The notes under the pieces: model-generated
What the model was told of the DNA's origin: nothing
Database searches by the model: none
The model's input: the letters and a program-made list of their open reading frames with translations, nothing else
Shown here: piece after piece, positions 17,309 through 26,167 of the stretch
How positions within the stretch are numbered: the stretch's first letter is position 1
Layout of the letters: each line of letters opens with the position of its first letter
Assembly (NCBI RefSeq): GCF_007954275.1
Contig: NZ_VOLT01000003.1
Coordinates: forward strand, 186,001-250,000
DNA: 64,000 nucleotides
Direction: 5' to 3'
Source: Colwellia demingiae
GTDB taxonomy: Bacteria > Pseudomonadota > Gammaproteobacteria > Enterobacterales > Alteromonadaceae
Position numbers and translations under genes: made by a program

Positions 17309-18337
17309 ATGAAAGCCATTGGTTATAAAAAATCGTTACCCATTAGTGATATTGAATCTTTAGTCGATATTGAATTACCACAGCCGATAGCCACTGGCCG
17401 AGATATTTTAGTAAAAATAAGCGCTATTGCCGTTAATCCTGTCGATTATAAAATCAGACAAAACAAGCCTTCAGAAACGGATGAATATAAAGTAATCGGT
17501 TGGGATGCTGTAGGTAAAATAGTCGCTATGGGTGAACATGCGACAAAATTCCAGTTAGGTGACAAAGTATATTATGCCGGTGATTTAACTCGTCAAGGAA
17601 GTAACGCAGAATACCAAATAGTTGACGAACGTATTGTTGGCCATAAGCCTAAAAGCTTATCTGATGTTGAAGCCGCAGCCCTGCCATTGACAACAATTAC
17701 CGCTTATGAAATGTTATTTGAACACCTTGCGTTACCTAAGATAATACCCGATTCATCTGAAAAATCTAACGACGTTATTTTAGTTGTTGGCGCTGCTGGT
17801 GGTGTCGGCTCTATTTTAGTTCAGCTCGCCAAAGCGATTACCGGTGCAACAATTATTGCGACAGCATCACGAGAAAGCTCAAAAGCGTGGGTAGAAAAAC
17901 TCGGGGCTCACCATGTTGTCGATCATACCAAACCACTGAAGCCACAAATTGACGCCCTTAATATTGGCCAAGTTACACATGTTGCGAGCCTTAATGGCAC
18001 AGAGAGTTATTTCGATACTTATATTGAGTTGCTCGCACCTTTTGGCAAAATTGCCATGATTGATGATCCTCAAAAACCTTTAGACGTAATGAAATTGAAA
18101 TTTAAAAGCTTGTCATTACATATCGAGTTTATGTTTGCACGCTCAATGTTTAATGCTGTCGATATTGAAGAACAAAGTCACTTATTAAATCACGTATCCG
18201 ATTTAATTGACCATGGCTATATTCAAACAACGGTAGGCAAAGAGTTGGGTTTAATTAATGCCGACAACTTAAAGCTTGCCCATGAAGAGTTAGAGTCAGG
18301 AAAATCTATCGGGAAAATAGTGTTACAAGGCTTTTAA
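17309..18337 (+). CDS. Zinc-type alcohol dehydrogenase-like / NADPH:quinone reductase family oxidoreductase
   Basis: A 342-residue MDR-superfamily enzyme. The GroES-like N-terminal domain (AIAVNPVDYKIRQNKPSE, VIGWDAVGKIVAMG) lacks the usual zinc-ligand cysteines. The Rossmann domain has VILVVGAAGGVGSILVQLAK, an NADPH-binding loop with AXXGXXG. It fits the zinc-independent quinone reductase-like branch (TIGR02817 type as I recall). The substrate is probably a quinone or enal. It heads an operon with the antibiotic-biosynthesis-monooxygenase-type protein 55 bp downstream and is divergent from a LysR regulator. Confidence 0.88.
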   Translation: MKAIGYKKSLPISDIESLVDIELPQPIATGRDILVKISAIAVNPVDYKIRQNKPSETDEYKVIGWDAVGKIVAMGEHATKFQLGDKVYYAGDLTRQGSNAEYQIVDERIVGHKPKSLSDVEAAALPLTTITAYEMLFEHLALPKIIPDSSEKSNDVILVVGAAGGVGSILVQLAKAITGATIIATASRESSKAWVEKLGAHHVVDHTKPLKPQIDALNIGQVTHVASLNGTESYFDTYIELLAPFGKIAMIDDPQKPLDVMKLKFKSLSLHIEFMFARSMFNAVDIEEQSHLLNHVSDLIDHGYIQTTVGKELGLINADNLKLAHEELESGKSIGKIVLQGF

Positions 18338-18344
18338 ATCAATC

Positions 18345-18376
18345 ACTTAATTACTTAATTACTTAATTACTTAATT
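18345..18376. repeat. 8-bp tandem repeat, 4 copies
   Basis: Four head-to-tail copies of ACTTAATT separate the oxidoreductase stop from the next gene's ribosome binding site. Because the array lies between coupled genes, a change in copy number would alter intercistronic spacing. Confidence 0.85.
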
Positions 18377-18391
18377 ACTAAAGGAATGAAC

Positions 18392-18682
18392 ATGACCCAA
18401 TTAACCATTGTCGCCAATATAAAAGCCGCACCTGATAAAATTGACTTAGTAAAAGCCGAGCTTTTAAAACTTATTACTATGACCCGTAGCGAGCAAGGCT
18501 GTATTAATTATGATCTTTACCAAGATAATGACAATCCCGCTCAGTTCATATTTTATGAAAATTGGGAAACTCGTGAGTTATGGCAAGCACATATGGCCAA
18601 TGATCATTTGAAAGAGTACATGCAAGCAACAGAAGGTGCGGTTGAGACCTTCACTCTCAACGAAATGACAAACATTAGCTAA
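18392..18682 (+). CDS. Putative quinol monooxygenase (ABM domain)
   Basis: A 96-residue ferredoxin-like protein of the antibiotic biosynthesis monooxygenase/YgiN group: TIVANIKAAPDKIDLVKAEL, then MTRSEQGCINYDLYQDNDNP and FIFYENWETRELWQAHMAND. ATG 18392 is chosen because AAAGGA lies directly against the alternative ATG at 18386. YgiN-type proteins oxidise quinols without a cofactor; with the quinone-reductase-like enzyme upstream they may form a quinone redox pair. It is likely under control of the LysR regulator. Confidence 0.85.
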   Translation: MTQLTIVANIKAAPDKIDLVKAELLKLITMTRSEQGCINYDLYQDNDNPAQFIFYENWETRELWQAHMANDHLKEYMQATEGAVETFTLNEMTNIS

Positions 18683-18824
18683 GTTAATGATGAAAAGGAG
18701 TTGTGCTAAATAACGGCAACTTTTTTTCGAGAGTTAAATAATTAGATTGAAAAAAAGAAAAGTTTTACGCTAACCTTTCAAAAGTGACTTAACAACGACT
18801 TCACATTGACGGTGTATTTACGTT

Positions 18825-20252
18825 TTATTTACTTTTATTAGTAAAGCTCAGGGTAAATTGTGCTCCACCTAATGTTGTAGAGTTACCAATATGCAATTTA
18901 CCTTGGTAACTTGCTACCAAGTCTCGCACTATCGCCAAACCTACGCCATGTCCTGCTTCGTATGTATCAGCGCGAACTCCACGTTCTAGTATTTGCGTAA
19001 TTTGCTGTTCTTTAATACCAACGCCATCATCTTCTATACACATGATTAAAGCTTCATCTTGTTGGTTAATTGTCAGTATAATAGTGCTTTTCGCCGCTTT
19101 ATAAGCGTTATCAAGTAAATTACCTAACAGTTCCAGTAAATCAGCTTCATCACCTTTGAAGGTGATGTTTCCAGTGAAATTAAGTGTTAATTCTTTATGT
19201 TCGCCCTGATAAATCTTTGCTAAGGTATTTAACAATTTATCGACAACTGGTTTCACCTCAATCCCTAACAGCCAAGACGAATGCCCCGCACTCTGCGCAC
19301 GTTTTAGCTGGTGATCAATGGTGGAATTTATACGATTTATTTGCTCTTGATTAACGGCAGAAATTCCCCTTTGAGCTTGCATTACCGCTAGTGGGGTTTT
19401 CAAGCTATGAGCAAGATCTGATAAAGCATTTCGATAACGTTGCCTTTGCTTTTGCTCTGTGGCTAATAATTGATTTAATTGAGTGGTGAGTTGAGATAAT
19501 TCTTTGGGGTATAAACTGGTTAGCTTTTCAGCTCTGCCCTGTTCAATCGCTTTAACTTCCTGCTCTAAGGTAGACAAAGGTTTTAACGTCCACATCAACC
19601 ATACAAGTTGCAGCAATAATATAATCACCATCAAAATAGCTAAACCAAACCAAAGTTGCTGTTTAAAGTCGCTGATAAGTTGTGAAAATACTTGTTTGTC
19701 TCTAATAATATGTACAGTGAGTGGAAAGTTAACTCTTCCCTCAGTAAAACTTACTGCATAGCTATAAATAAAGTGCGGTGAGCCATTAATTTCAAAGCTT
19801 GAAAATGTTTTATCTCCCGTTGTCAGTGTCGCTATCTCCCCTGATAATTGCGTATCAGGTATATTAATAGTGAGCAAGGATTGAGAGCTCCATAAAATAT
19901 CATTTTCTAGTATTGCATCTGATGTTGCCTTAACTTCATGTTTAACCGGACCTGAAATAAATGCGTATAAACCTGAATCGCTGACATTAAACTGGTTCTC
20001 AATTAAGGCTTCAGGCATCACGAGATTAGCTTGTTCCACTTCTGCAACCGCCAAAATAGAATAGCTATAGGCACTTAATTCATTTTCTATACTGCGCACC
20101 ATATGTTTTTCAAAGGAATTCATGATGATAAACGCTATGGTTGGCAATATAATAACCACCATCGCCAATAAGCTCACCATTAAACGTAATTTAAGGGAGT
20201 TCAGGAAAGCATTAAAAAATGATTTGATAAAAAATTTAATATGTAAAAGCAA
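18825..20252 (-). CDS. Sensor histidine kinase of a two-component system
   Basis: A 475-residue membrane kinase. Two membrane segments (about 22-44 and 200-222) flank a 150-residue periplasmic sensor domain. HAMP-like sequence follows (LKPLSTLEQEVKAIEQG), then the phosphoacceptor H-box LAHSLKTPLAVMQAQ, the N-box LLGNLLDNAYKAA and G-boxes VGIKEQQITQILERGVR and GHGVGLAIVRDLV. The layout is that of PhoQ/QseC-like kinases. It lies 26 bp downstream of its response regulator in a PepSY-regulator-kinase operon. The signal is unknown; cations or antimicrobial peptides are typical for this class. Confidence 0.92.
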   Translation of the reverse strand: MLLHIKFFIKSFFNAFLNSLKLRLMVSLLAMVVIILPTIAFIIMNSFEKHMVRSIENELSAYSYSILAVAEVEQANLVMPEALIENQFNVSDSGLYAFISGPVKHEVKATSDAILENDILWSSQSLLTINIPDTQLSGEIATLTTGDKTFSSFEINGSPHFIYSYAVSFTEGRVNFPLTVHIIRDKQVFSQLISDFKQQLWFGLAILMVIILLLQLVWLMWTLKPLSTLEQEVKAIEQGRAEKLTSLYPKELSQLTTQLNQLLATEQKQRQRYRNALSDLAHSLKTPLAVMQAQRGISAVNQEQINRINSTIDHQLKRAQSAGHSSWLLGIEVKPVVDKLLNTLAKIYQGEHKELTLNFTGNITFKGDEADLLELLGNLLDNAYKAAKSTIILTINQQDEALIMCIEDDGVGIKEQQITQILERGVRADTYEAGHGVGLAIVRDLVASYQGKLHIGNSTTLGGAQFTLSFTNKSK

Positions 20253-20278
20253 GAATGAACCTAATCAGGGAAGTTAAG

Positions 20279-20953
20279 CTAAGTAAATTTAAGTAAACGA
20301 TAGCCTTGGCCACGCTTAGTTTCAATGAAATTATATTTGCTATCAGGGTCAAGTTTTTTACGTAAACGTCTGATAAACACCTCAATCACATTAGAGTCTA
20401 AATCGAAATCTTGATCATAAATATGTTCAGTTAAAGTGGTTTTAGAAATGACTTCACCTACATGTAACATTAAATACTTAAACACTTTAAATTCATGAGC
20501 ACTTAAACTAACGCTTACCTGTTCTACCAGTACTTGCGATGTAGCGATATCCAAACTATATGGACCATTATTAATCGTGGTACTGGCTTTGCCCGCACTA
20601 CGTCTAATCAACGCATTTAAACGTGAAGTGAGCTCTTCTACATGAAAAGGTTTAGTTAGATAATCATCTGCCCCCGCGTCTAGACCAGAAACTTTATCTT
20701 GCCAGCGATCGCGAGCAGTAAGAATTAGAATAGGAAAATTACGGCCCTTTTCTCTGAGTGCTTTTACTACCGTAGTACCATCAATCTTTGGTAAACCTAA
20801 ATCGATAACGGCAATATCATAGTCATACTCAAGCCCTTGAAATAAGGCAATCTCGCCGTCAGAAGCGACATCTACCGAATAGTTTTGTAAAAGTAATTGT
20901 TGTTGAAGTTCTTGCTGTAAGGCCTGATCATCTTCAACTAAAAGTAAGCGCAT
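20279..20953 (-). CDS. OmpR/PhoP-family response regulator
   Basis: A 224-residue regulator. The receiver domain (1-115) has the acidic pocket ED at 7-8-9, phosphoacceptor Asp51 in VIDLGLPKIDG, and Lys at about 101 in DDYLTKPFH. The winged-helix output domain (130-224) has VSLSAHEFKVFKYLMLHVGE, the recognition region DSNVIEVFIRRLRKKLD and the wing FIETKRGQGYRLL. It is the partner of the downstream histidine kinase. Targets probably include the upstream PepSY gene in the same operon. Confidence 0.95.
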   Translation of the reverse strand: MRLLLVEDDQALQQELQQQLLLQNYSVDVASDGEIALFQGLEYDYDIAVIDLGLPKIDGTTVVKALREKGRNFPILILTARDRWQDKVSGLDAGADDYLTKPFHVEELTSRLNALIRRSAGKASTTINNGPYSLDIATSQVLVEQVSVSLSAHEFKVFKYLMLHVGEVISKTTLTEHIYDQDFDLDSNVIEVFIRRLRKKLDPDSKYNFIETKRGQGYRLLKFT

Positions 20954-20981
20954 TGACTTTTCCTTTCGAGTGATTTACTCA

Positions 20982-21260
20982 TTAATTCTTTTCAATTTTA
21001 CCGGTTTTGGCATTGACCTTTTTCGATACCACTTGCCCATTGGGTTTTACAATTTTCACTTTATAAGCGGTATTATTTTTTTGTTTTTTTACTTTCAAGA
21101 CAGTACCGCCATAACGCTTTTTCACGAGTTTGGCCGCTTGCTGTGAGCTAATAGCTTGTTGTTTCTTTTTCGCATTAGCTTGCGTATCTGCCGCCACAGC
21201 AGTTGTACTTAAAGCAGTCACAATTATAAATAGCGTGAAGAAAAGAACTCGTAACATCAT
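20982..21260 (-). CDS. Small exported PepSY-domain protein
   Basis: 92 residues: signal peptide (LFFTLFIIVTALSTTAVAAD), then one PepSY domain of about 55 residues (ISSQQAAKLVKKRYGGTVLK, then AYKVKIVKPNGQVVSKKVNA and KTGKIEKN). Strongly basic. PepSY proteins often sit beside two-component genes and are thought to inhibit peptidases or sense periplasmic conditions. Being first in the operon, 28 bp before the response regulator, it may be a feedback component or a signal-input protein for the kinase. Confidence 0.85.
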   Translation of the reverse strand: MMLRVLFFTLFIIVTALSTTAVAADTQANAKKKQQAISSQQAAKLVKKRYGGTVLKVKKQKNNTAYKVKIVKPNGQVVSKKVNAKTGKIEKN

Positions 21261-21761
21261 CTCAATACCTAATGCAGATAAAACCTATAGAGCACTCAGT
21301 GTAAAAGAATGCTTGCCGCAAATAAACTAAGTTTAACGATAGGGGCTGTTAATCTTTCAGTTTAGAGCTCTGTTGTATTTGAAAAAGGTAACAATCGAGG
21401 CGCTTAATATAATGTTTGCTTGTTCCAAAGGCATATTAAGCAACAAAGAGTGGCCCTTTTTCAAACCAACCCAAAAGGGCTATGGCTAATTTTCAACCTA
21501 CCATCGTTGAAAATCATTTAAAGTAGTGTGACTACATAACACTCTTTCCGCCTTGTTATCTTAACAATTAGTCAATAGCAGAGACTAACTTGAAAGGTTA
21601 ACAGTCCCTATATTACAAAAATCTAACTGAACGGAGTATGAATACTTATATCCTTTATAAATCTACATGACAGAAATCATCAGTTGGCATTATTAACATG
21701 TTCAGCTTGAGTTCATTTAACTTGCGCTTTAATGGTCTTAAATAGATATAGGAAGGATTTA
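21261..21761. other. Intergenic region with small stem-loops
   Basis: ATTTTCAA (21489-21496) and TTGAAAAT (21507-21514) form a short stem. GGCCCTTTTTC near 21453 and CAAAAGGGCT near 21472 form another. Neither has a T-run. The promoter regions of the divergent PepSY operon and the GlyGly-CTERM gene must lie here. No gene seen. Confidence 0.4.
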
Positions 21762-22703
21762 ATGATGAACAATTCTATCAAGCAATTAACATTAAAAATA
21801 ACATTAAGGTTTTCACCAATATTACTAACTACTTTACAGTTAACACTTATGTTAACTCTCATGATGATTACACTACCAAGCTTTGCTGTAGCAGCCGACA
21901 ATGCAAATGAGATAGCAGACACAGCGAGCACTACTGACATAACAAATACTAAAGTCATTCAAAGTTACTCAAGCGGCCAAGTAGCAAGTTCAACCAGCAG
22001 CGCATCACAGGAGCAAGTATTAAAAGATATTAGACAAAGAGTACTACTCGGCGATAGCGACCAAGAAAAAAATAAAGCATTAAACACTACTCGCGAAAAT
22101 ATGATTACCCAAAAGCACCTGCAAGCACGTAAAAGCAGTACAACTAAAAACATGACAAAATCACTAAGATTAAACCAGACCAGTAGAAGCTTTAGCGATG
22201 GTACTTTCGTCATTTATGAAGGCTATTCACAACTAATTGAAGATCTCGATGCTGATGGATATTTTCAGACTTTTAGTGTGACTTTTGATGCCGATTTAAT
22301 TACCGGTAACCCTCATGATGAGGCGGTTGTTTATGCTGAATTGTACTTAAGTGAAAATGGTGGTCCTTGGGTACATTATTACAGCACTGACAGCTTTGTT
22401 ATTCATGGTGAAAGCTCAGATGATGAGTTCGAGGTGTATAGCACTTTAGAACAAGGTTTCAATGCCAACTATTACGATGTCCTCATCGATATTTATGAAG
22501 AGGGTTATCCCAATATCGTTGCTTCTTATAGCAGTGATGACAGCAATAGCTTATATGCGCTTCCCTTAGAGAGTAGTGACTATGACCTGGAATATATAGA
22601 GTATTACAGTGAAGTACATACTGATGGTGGTAGTAGTTCTGTCATTGCTTTAATAATAATGATGATTGCTTTATCAATACGTCAATTTAAATTTAAAGGG
22701 TAA
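21762..22703 (+). CDS. Choice-of-anchor-H-type exported protein with GlyGly-CTERM tag
   Basis: About 313 residues. The ATG at 21762 follows a GGAAGGA ribosome binding site. A long signal sequence ends near VAAADN. A variable low-complexity linker comes next, then a domain with DGTFVIYEGYSQLIEDLDAD and LYLSENGGPWVHYYSTDSFV, ending in SSDYDLEYIEYYSEV. The tail DGGSSSVIALIIMMIALSIR ending in QFKFKG is a GlyGly-CTERM signal, cleaved by rhombosortase in known systems before type II secretion. The family name 'choice-of-anchor H' is recalled from similar marine proteins. Substrate or role unknown. Confidence 0.8.
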   Translation: MMNNSIKQLTLKITLRFSPILLTTLQLTLMLTLMMITLPSFAVAADNANEIADTASTTDITNTKVIQSYSSGQVASSTSSASQEQVLKDIRQRVLLGDSDQEKNKALNTTRENMITQKHLQARKSSTTKNMTKSLRLNQTSRSFSDGTFVIYEGYSQLIEDLDADGYFQTFSVTFDADLITGNPHDEAVVYAELYLSENGGPWVHYYSTDSFVIHGESSDDEFEVYSTLEQGFNANYYDVLIDIYEEGYPNIVASYSSDDSNSLYALPLESSDYDLEYIEYYSEVHTDGGSSSVIALIIMMIALSIRQFKFKG

Positions 22704-22788
22704 TTCCAGTGAGTAGAGAGAGGTAAGCTAAGTAGGTAAGTTTATTCCCTACTTTCTCCTCTTAAATCCAATCAAATGAAATCAATAT

Positions 22789-24015
22789 CTACTTTCTAGC
22801 CACCAAATGGACCGTGCTAGTTGAACGCTCTAAAAATGCCCCTTCACAGTAAGCAAAGTAATAAAGCCATAAACGTTTAAACGTTTCATCATAATCATGC
22901 TGAGTCAGGTCCAGCCATGACGCCAAAAAGTTGTCTCGCCAATGCGCTAATGTTTTAGCGTAATCAAGACCAATATCATCTAGGGATTCAACGACTAGCT
23001 CACTGTGGTCTGTAATATTTTGAGTCAATACATTCACTGACGGTAAAAATCCACCAGGGAATATATAGCGTTGGATAAAATCAACGTTATTTTTGTAATA
23101 GTCAAAACGTTGATCGGCAATGGTAATTGATTGTATAAGTAATTTACCGCCAACTTTTAATCGGTCATTGCACTGCTTAAAGAAACTAGGTAAAAAATCG
23201 TAACCAACCGCTTCTATCATCTCAATAGAAACCACTTTGTCAAAACTACCAGTTAAATCGCGATAATCCTCTTTCAGTAAAGTGATTTTATCTGTTAAGC
23301 CTAACTTTTCTATACGGGCCTGTGCATAGGCATACTGTGCATCAGAAATAGTGGTTGTCGTGACCCGGCAGCCATAATTCTGAGCTGCGTATATAGCCAA
23401 ACCACCCCAGCCTGTGCCTATTTCCAGTAAATGATCATTTTCATTCAGTGATAGTCGTTGGCATATGGTTGCTAATTTATGCTGTTGAGCCTCGTTCAAC
23501 GAGGAATTATCTGTCGGGTAAATAGCAGATGAATACATCATATCGGGGTCTAAAAATCGGGTGTATAACTCATTACCTAAATCATAATGGGCCAAGATAT
23601 TACGCTTTGAACCTGATTGAGTATTTCTATTTTGCCAATGACTGATGGTATTTTTCAACCGATTCAACCATGACTTGTTTGCTTCCAGACTATCAGTTTG
23701 TTGTTGTGCTTTTGCGAAAACTCTAATGACATTGGTTAAATTAGGACTACTCCATTTACCATCAATGAAAGCCTCTGCTGCGCCAATACTACCGCCCTTA
23801 ACAAAGTCGCGATAAACGCTCGGATCATGGATATGTATTTTACCTTTAATGCTTTGTTCGCCAACCGTTTGAGGAAAATAAGAATGAGTGGAGCCTTCTA
23901 CAATTTCTAATTGACCGTAGGTAAGCTTGGAGAAAATGTTTAGAACTAACGTGCGACAACGTTTATCTAACCAGTTAGCGGTTTTTAATACCCGAACCCC
24001 TTCAATTTTTTCCAT
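22789..24015 (-). CDS. Cfa-like S-adenosylmethionine-dependent lipid methyltransferase
   Basis: About 408 residues. The ATG at 24015 has AGGAG upstream. The class I methyltransferase core has the SAM loop LLEIGTGWGGLAIYA (about 196-210). The family pattern is clear through YRDLTGSFDKVVSIEMIEAV and FIQRYIFPGGFLPSV. Compared with E. coli Cfa, the bicarbonate ligand Cys139 (YSCAYW) is Ser163 here (YSSAIY) and His266 is Gln295 (LLIQSIT), while the Glu and Tyr ligands are kept. So it may methylate unsaturated acyl chains without closing a cyclopropane, as in furan or methylated fatty acid pathways. It is last in a five-gene coupled operon. Confidence 0.88.
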   Translation of the reverse strand: MEKIEGVRVLKTANWLDKRCRTLVLNIFSKLTYGQLEIVEGSTHSYFPQTVGEQSIKGKIHIHDPSVYRDFVKGGSIGAAEAFIDGKWSSPNLTNVIRVFAKAQQQTDSLEANKSWLNRLKNTISHWQNRNTQSGSKRNILAHYDLGNELYTRFLDPDMMYSSAIYPTDNSSLNEAQQHKLATICQRLSLNENDHLLEIGTGWGGLAIYAAQNYGCRVTTTTISDAQYAYAQARIEKLGLTDKITLLKEDYRDLTGSFDKVVSIEMIEAVGYDFLPSFFKQCNDRLKVGGKLLIQSITIADQRFDYYKNNVDFIQRYIFPGGFLPSVNVLTQNITDHSELVVESLDDIGLDYAKTLAHWRDNFLASWLDLTQHDYDETFKRLWLYYFAYCEGAFLERSTSTVHLVARK

Positions 24016-24063
24016 TTTTATTCTCCTAATTTTAATTGAATTCAAGCTTTCAAAGATAATCCA

Positions 24064-24882
24064 CTAACCCGGTTTTTGATAACCGATAAAAGGCACACGC
24101 TTGACGAATAACTTTAATGCTTGCCAATAAATAGTTACCACTACTTTCATCGTCATAACGGGTAGCTGACACCAAATACGTAACAAACTCGCTTTAGTGA
24201 ATGGTTTTCTCCTCATCACTAAACTTGCATCAAATAATTTACTCACTGTGCCATTTTTGTCATTAACGCGTTTGTTCTCAATCTTAACCAGCAACTTATC
24301 ATCGCCATTACACGGTGGTGTTACTTGCCAAAAATAAGTCATTGCTAAGTCCATAAAGGGTGAAACTTGAAACATTTTTTTAGTCGTTTTATCACCTTCT
24401 TCTTTTAATAAATCGACTAGGTAATAATGGCGTTCATTCCAAGGTGTATTACTCACTTCTGCGAGCATCTGTGTACATTTATCATCTTGGTCATAACAAA
24501 AATAAAAATTGGCAGGACTAAAATAAATACCAAAACACCTAACTTGTACCAACATAACTATTCTTTTTATCTCTGCATAACCTGCTAATTCGTGTACTTT
24601 ATTCTTTATACGGTGACTTAATGAATGGGGATCACCTGCTAGGTTATCTTTTGAGTTATCTTTTATACTTGCCTTTAAATAGTCTGTTTCAACAAAACGT
24701 AATGGTCGATACCACGAAAAGCCAAAAATACCAAAACCACCCTGAGCCTTTTCAACATCAGCAACATCGAGCGCCAACATAAATAAACGGTAATCAAAAC
24801 TGTGCTTTTTGGGGCTAAAGCGTCGATGAATAACATTACCGAGGTAAATATGGCTATTACTAAATGAATTAGGCATGTTCAT
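24064..24882 (-). CDS. DUF1365-family protein
   Basis: About 272 residues. Family features: NVIHRRFSPKKHSFDYRLFM near the start, WYRPLRFVETDYL, VQVRCFGIYFSPANFYFCYD, and ending with KVVVTIYWQALKLFVKRVPF. The start region has several ATGs overlapping the FAD oxidoreductase stop; ATG 24882 has the best spacing from AGGTG. DUF1365 proteins nearly always sit between an FAD oxidoreductase and a Cfa-like enzyme, as here, and are presumed to take part in the same lipid modification. Activity unknown. Confidence 0.88.
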   Translation of the reverse strand: MNMPNSFSNSHIYLGNVIHRRFSPKKHSFDYRLFMLALDVADVEKAQGGFGIFGFSWYRPLRFVETDYLKASIKDNSKDNLAGDPHSLSHRIKNKVHELAGYAEIKRIVMLVQVRCFGIYFSPANFYFCYDQDDKCTQMLAEVSNTPWNERHYYLVDLLKEEGDKTTKKMFQVSPFMDLAMTYFWQVTPPCNGDDKLLVKIENKRVNDKNGTVSKLFDASLVMRRKPFTKASLLRIWCQLPVMTMKVVVTIYWQALKLFVKRVPFIGYQKPG

Positions 24883-26167
24883 CATTATCACCTAAATAAC
24901 AGTCAAACCGTTCAGCCACTTCCACGGCGCTTCTTACACCGTCTTCATGAAAACCACTGTGCCAATAAGCACCAGCAAAATGGGTATGATTAACACCACA
25001 AATGATATGTCTTTGCTGTTGCGCTTTTATCGAGTCGGCAGAAAAAACAGGATGGTGATAAGTGAATTCCCTTAATATTTCTTTAGGGTCGATGTCATCT
25101 TTTTGATTTAAGGTAACGCAAAAGGTATGTTTACTTTGAATACCCTGCAATATATTCATATTGTAAGTAACGCTAGCGGCATTACTGCGGTCATAGTTGC
25201 TGTTATTATCACGATTATGGTTTAACTGATAATTCCAACTTGCCCAGGCTTTTTTGCGTTTAGGTAATAGTTTTTCATCCGTATGCAGTACAACGGTGTT
25301 AGCACTATAAGGCATAGCAGATAACACCGATTTTTCATCTTGACTAGCATCCTCTAATAAAGCGAGTGCTTGGTCAGAATGACAAGCAATAACTACTTCA
25401 TCAAACGTTTGGCTGGCCGAGTTTTCAAAGTGTAATTGTACTTTATCATCGCTTCGAGTAATGCCAGTTATATTGGCATTAACGTGAATATTATCCTTAA
25501 ACGGCGCGCACAATGGTGTTAAGTAGCTACGAGATCCTTCTGGAATCACATACCATTGCGGTCTATCTGCAATATTTAATAAGCCATGATTATGGAAGAA
25601 CTTCACAAAAAATTTAAACTCACAGTATTCCATTTGTGCTAATGAGCTAGACCAAATGGCTGCGCCCATCGGCAAAATATAATGATCAGCAAAAAAGTCA
25701 CTAAAGTTATATTCAGTTAAAAATTCACCTAACGTTAAGCCATCAATATACTTATCTTGCTGATAAATACTTTTGCATAGTTTATTGAAACGTAAAATAT
25801 CTTTAACCAACATCCAAAAAGACGGTTTAAAAATATTTCGTCGCTGGGCAAATAATGTATTTAAGTTATGACCATTGTATTCCATGCCTGACTGGCAATT
25901 ATGCACAGAAAAACTCATTTCAGTGGGGATTTTACCAATACCTATTTCGTCCAACAACGCTAAGAAATTAGGATAGGTTCTATCATTGAAGACAATAAAA
26001 CCAGTATCTATTGCAAATTTCTCCCCTGACTTTTCTATATCGACCGTTGCTGTATGGCCGCCAATACAGTCATTTTTCTCAAAGACAGTAACCTTATGCT
26101 TTTTTGACAATAAATAAGCAGTAGTTAATCCGGAAATACCGGAGCCAATAATGGCAAAATGCTTCAT
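24869..26167 (-). CDS. FAD-dependent oxidoreductase (amine-oxidase-like fold)
   Basis: A 432-residue flavoprotein. The dinucleotide-binding motif AIIGSGISGLTTAYLLS lies at residues 4-20, followed by FEKNDCIGGHTATVD. The NAD_binding_8/amine oxidase fold continues through TGFIVFNDRTYPNFLALLDE and a C-terminal ANTVVLHTDEKLLPKRKKAW; the end has the FAD contact GAYWHSGFHEDGVRSAVEVA. Its ATG overlaps the SDR stop (ATGA), so the two are translationally coupled. In the related light- or singlet-oxygen-induced cluster it is thought to desaturate or oxidise acyl chains; that role is inferred here from neighbours. Confidence 0.9.
   Translation of the reverse strand: MKHFAIIGSGISGLTTAYLLSKKHKVTVFEKNDCIGGHTATVDIEKSGEKFAIDTGFIVFNDRTYPNFLALLDEIGIGKIPTEMSFSVHNCQSGMEYNGHNLNTLFAQRRNIFKPSFWMLVKDILRFNKLCKSIYQQDKYIDGLTLGEFLTEYNFSDFFADHYILPMGAAIWSSSLAQMEYCEFKFFVKFFHNHGLLNIADRPQWYVIPEGSRSYLTPLCAPFKDNIHVNANITGITRSDDKVQLHFENSASQTFDEVVIACHSDQALALLEDASQDEKSVLSAMPYSANTVVLHTDEKLLPKRKKAWASWNYQLNHNRDNNSNYDRSNAASVTYNMNILQGIQSKHTFCVTLNQKDDIDPKEILREFTYHHPVFSADSIKAQQQRHIICGVNHTHFAGAYWHSGFHEDGVRSAVEVAERFDCYLGDNDEHA

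Noticed and set aside
22789..24015. Simple call as cyclopropane-fatty-acid synthase (cfa)
   Set aside because: Overall homology is clear, but two bicarbonate ligands are replaced, so a specific cfa symbol would overstate the evidence.
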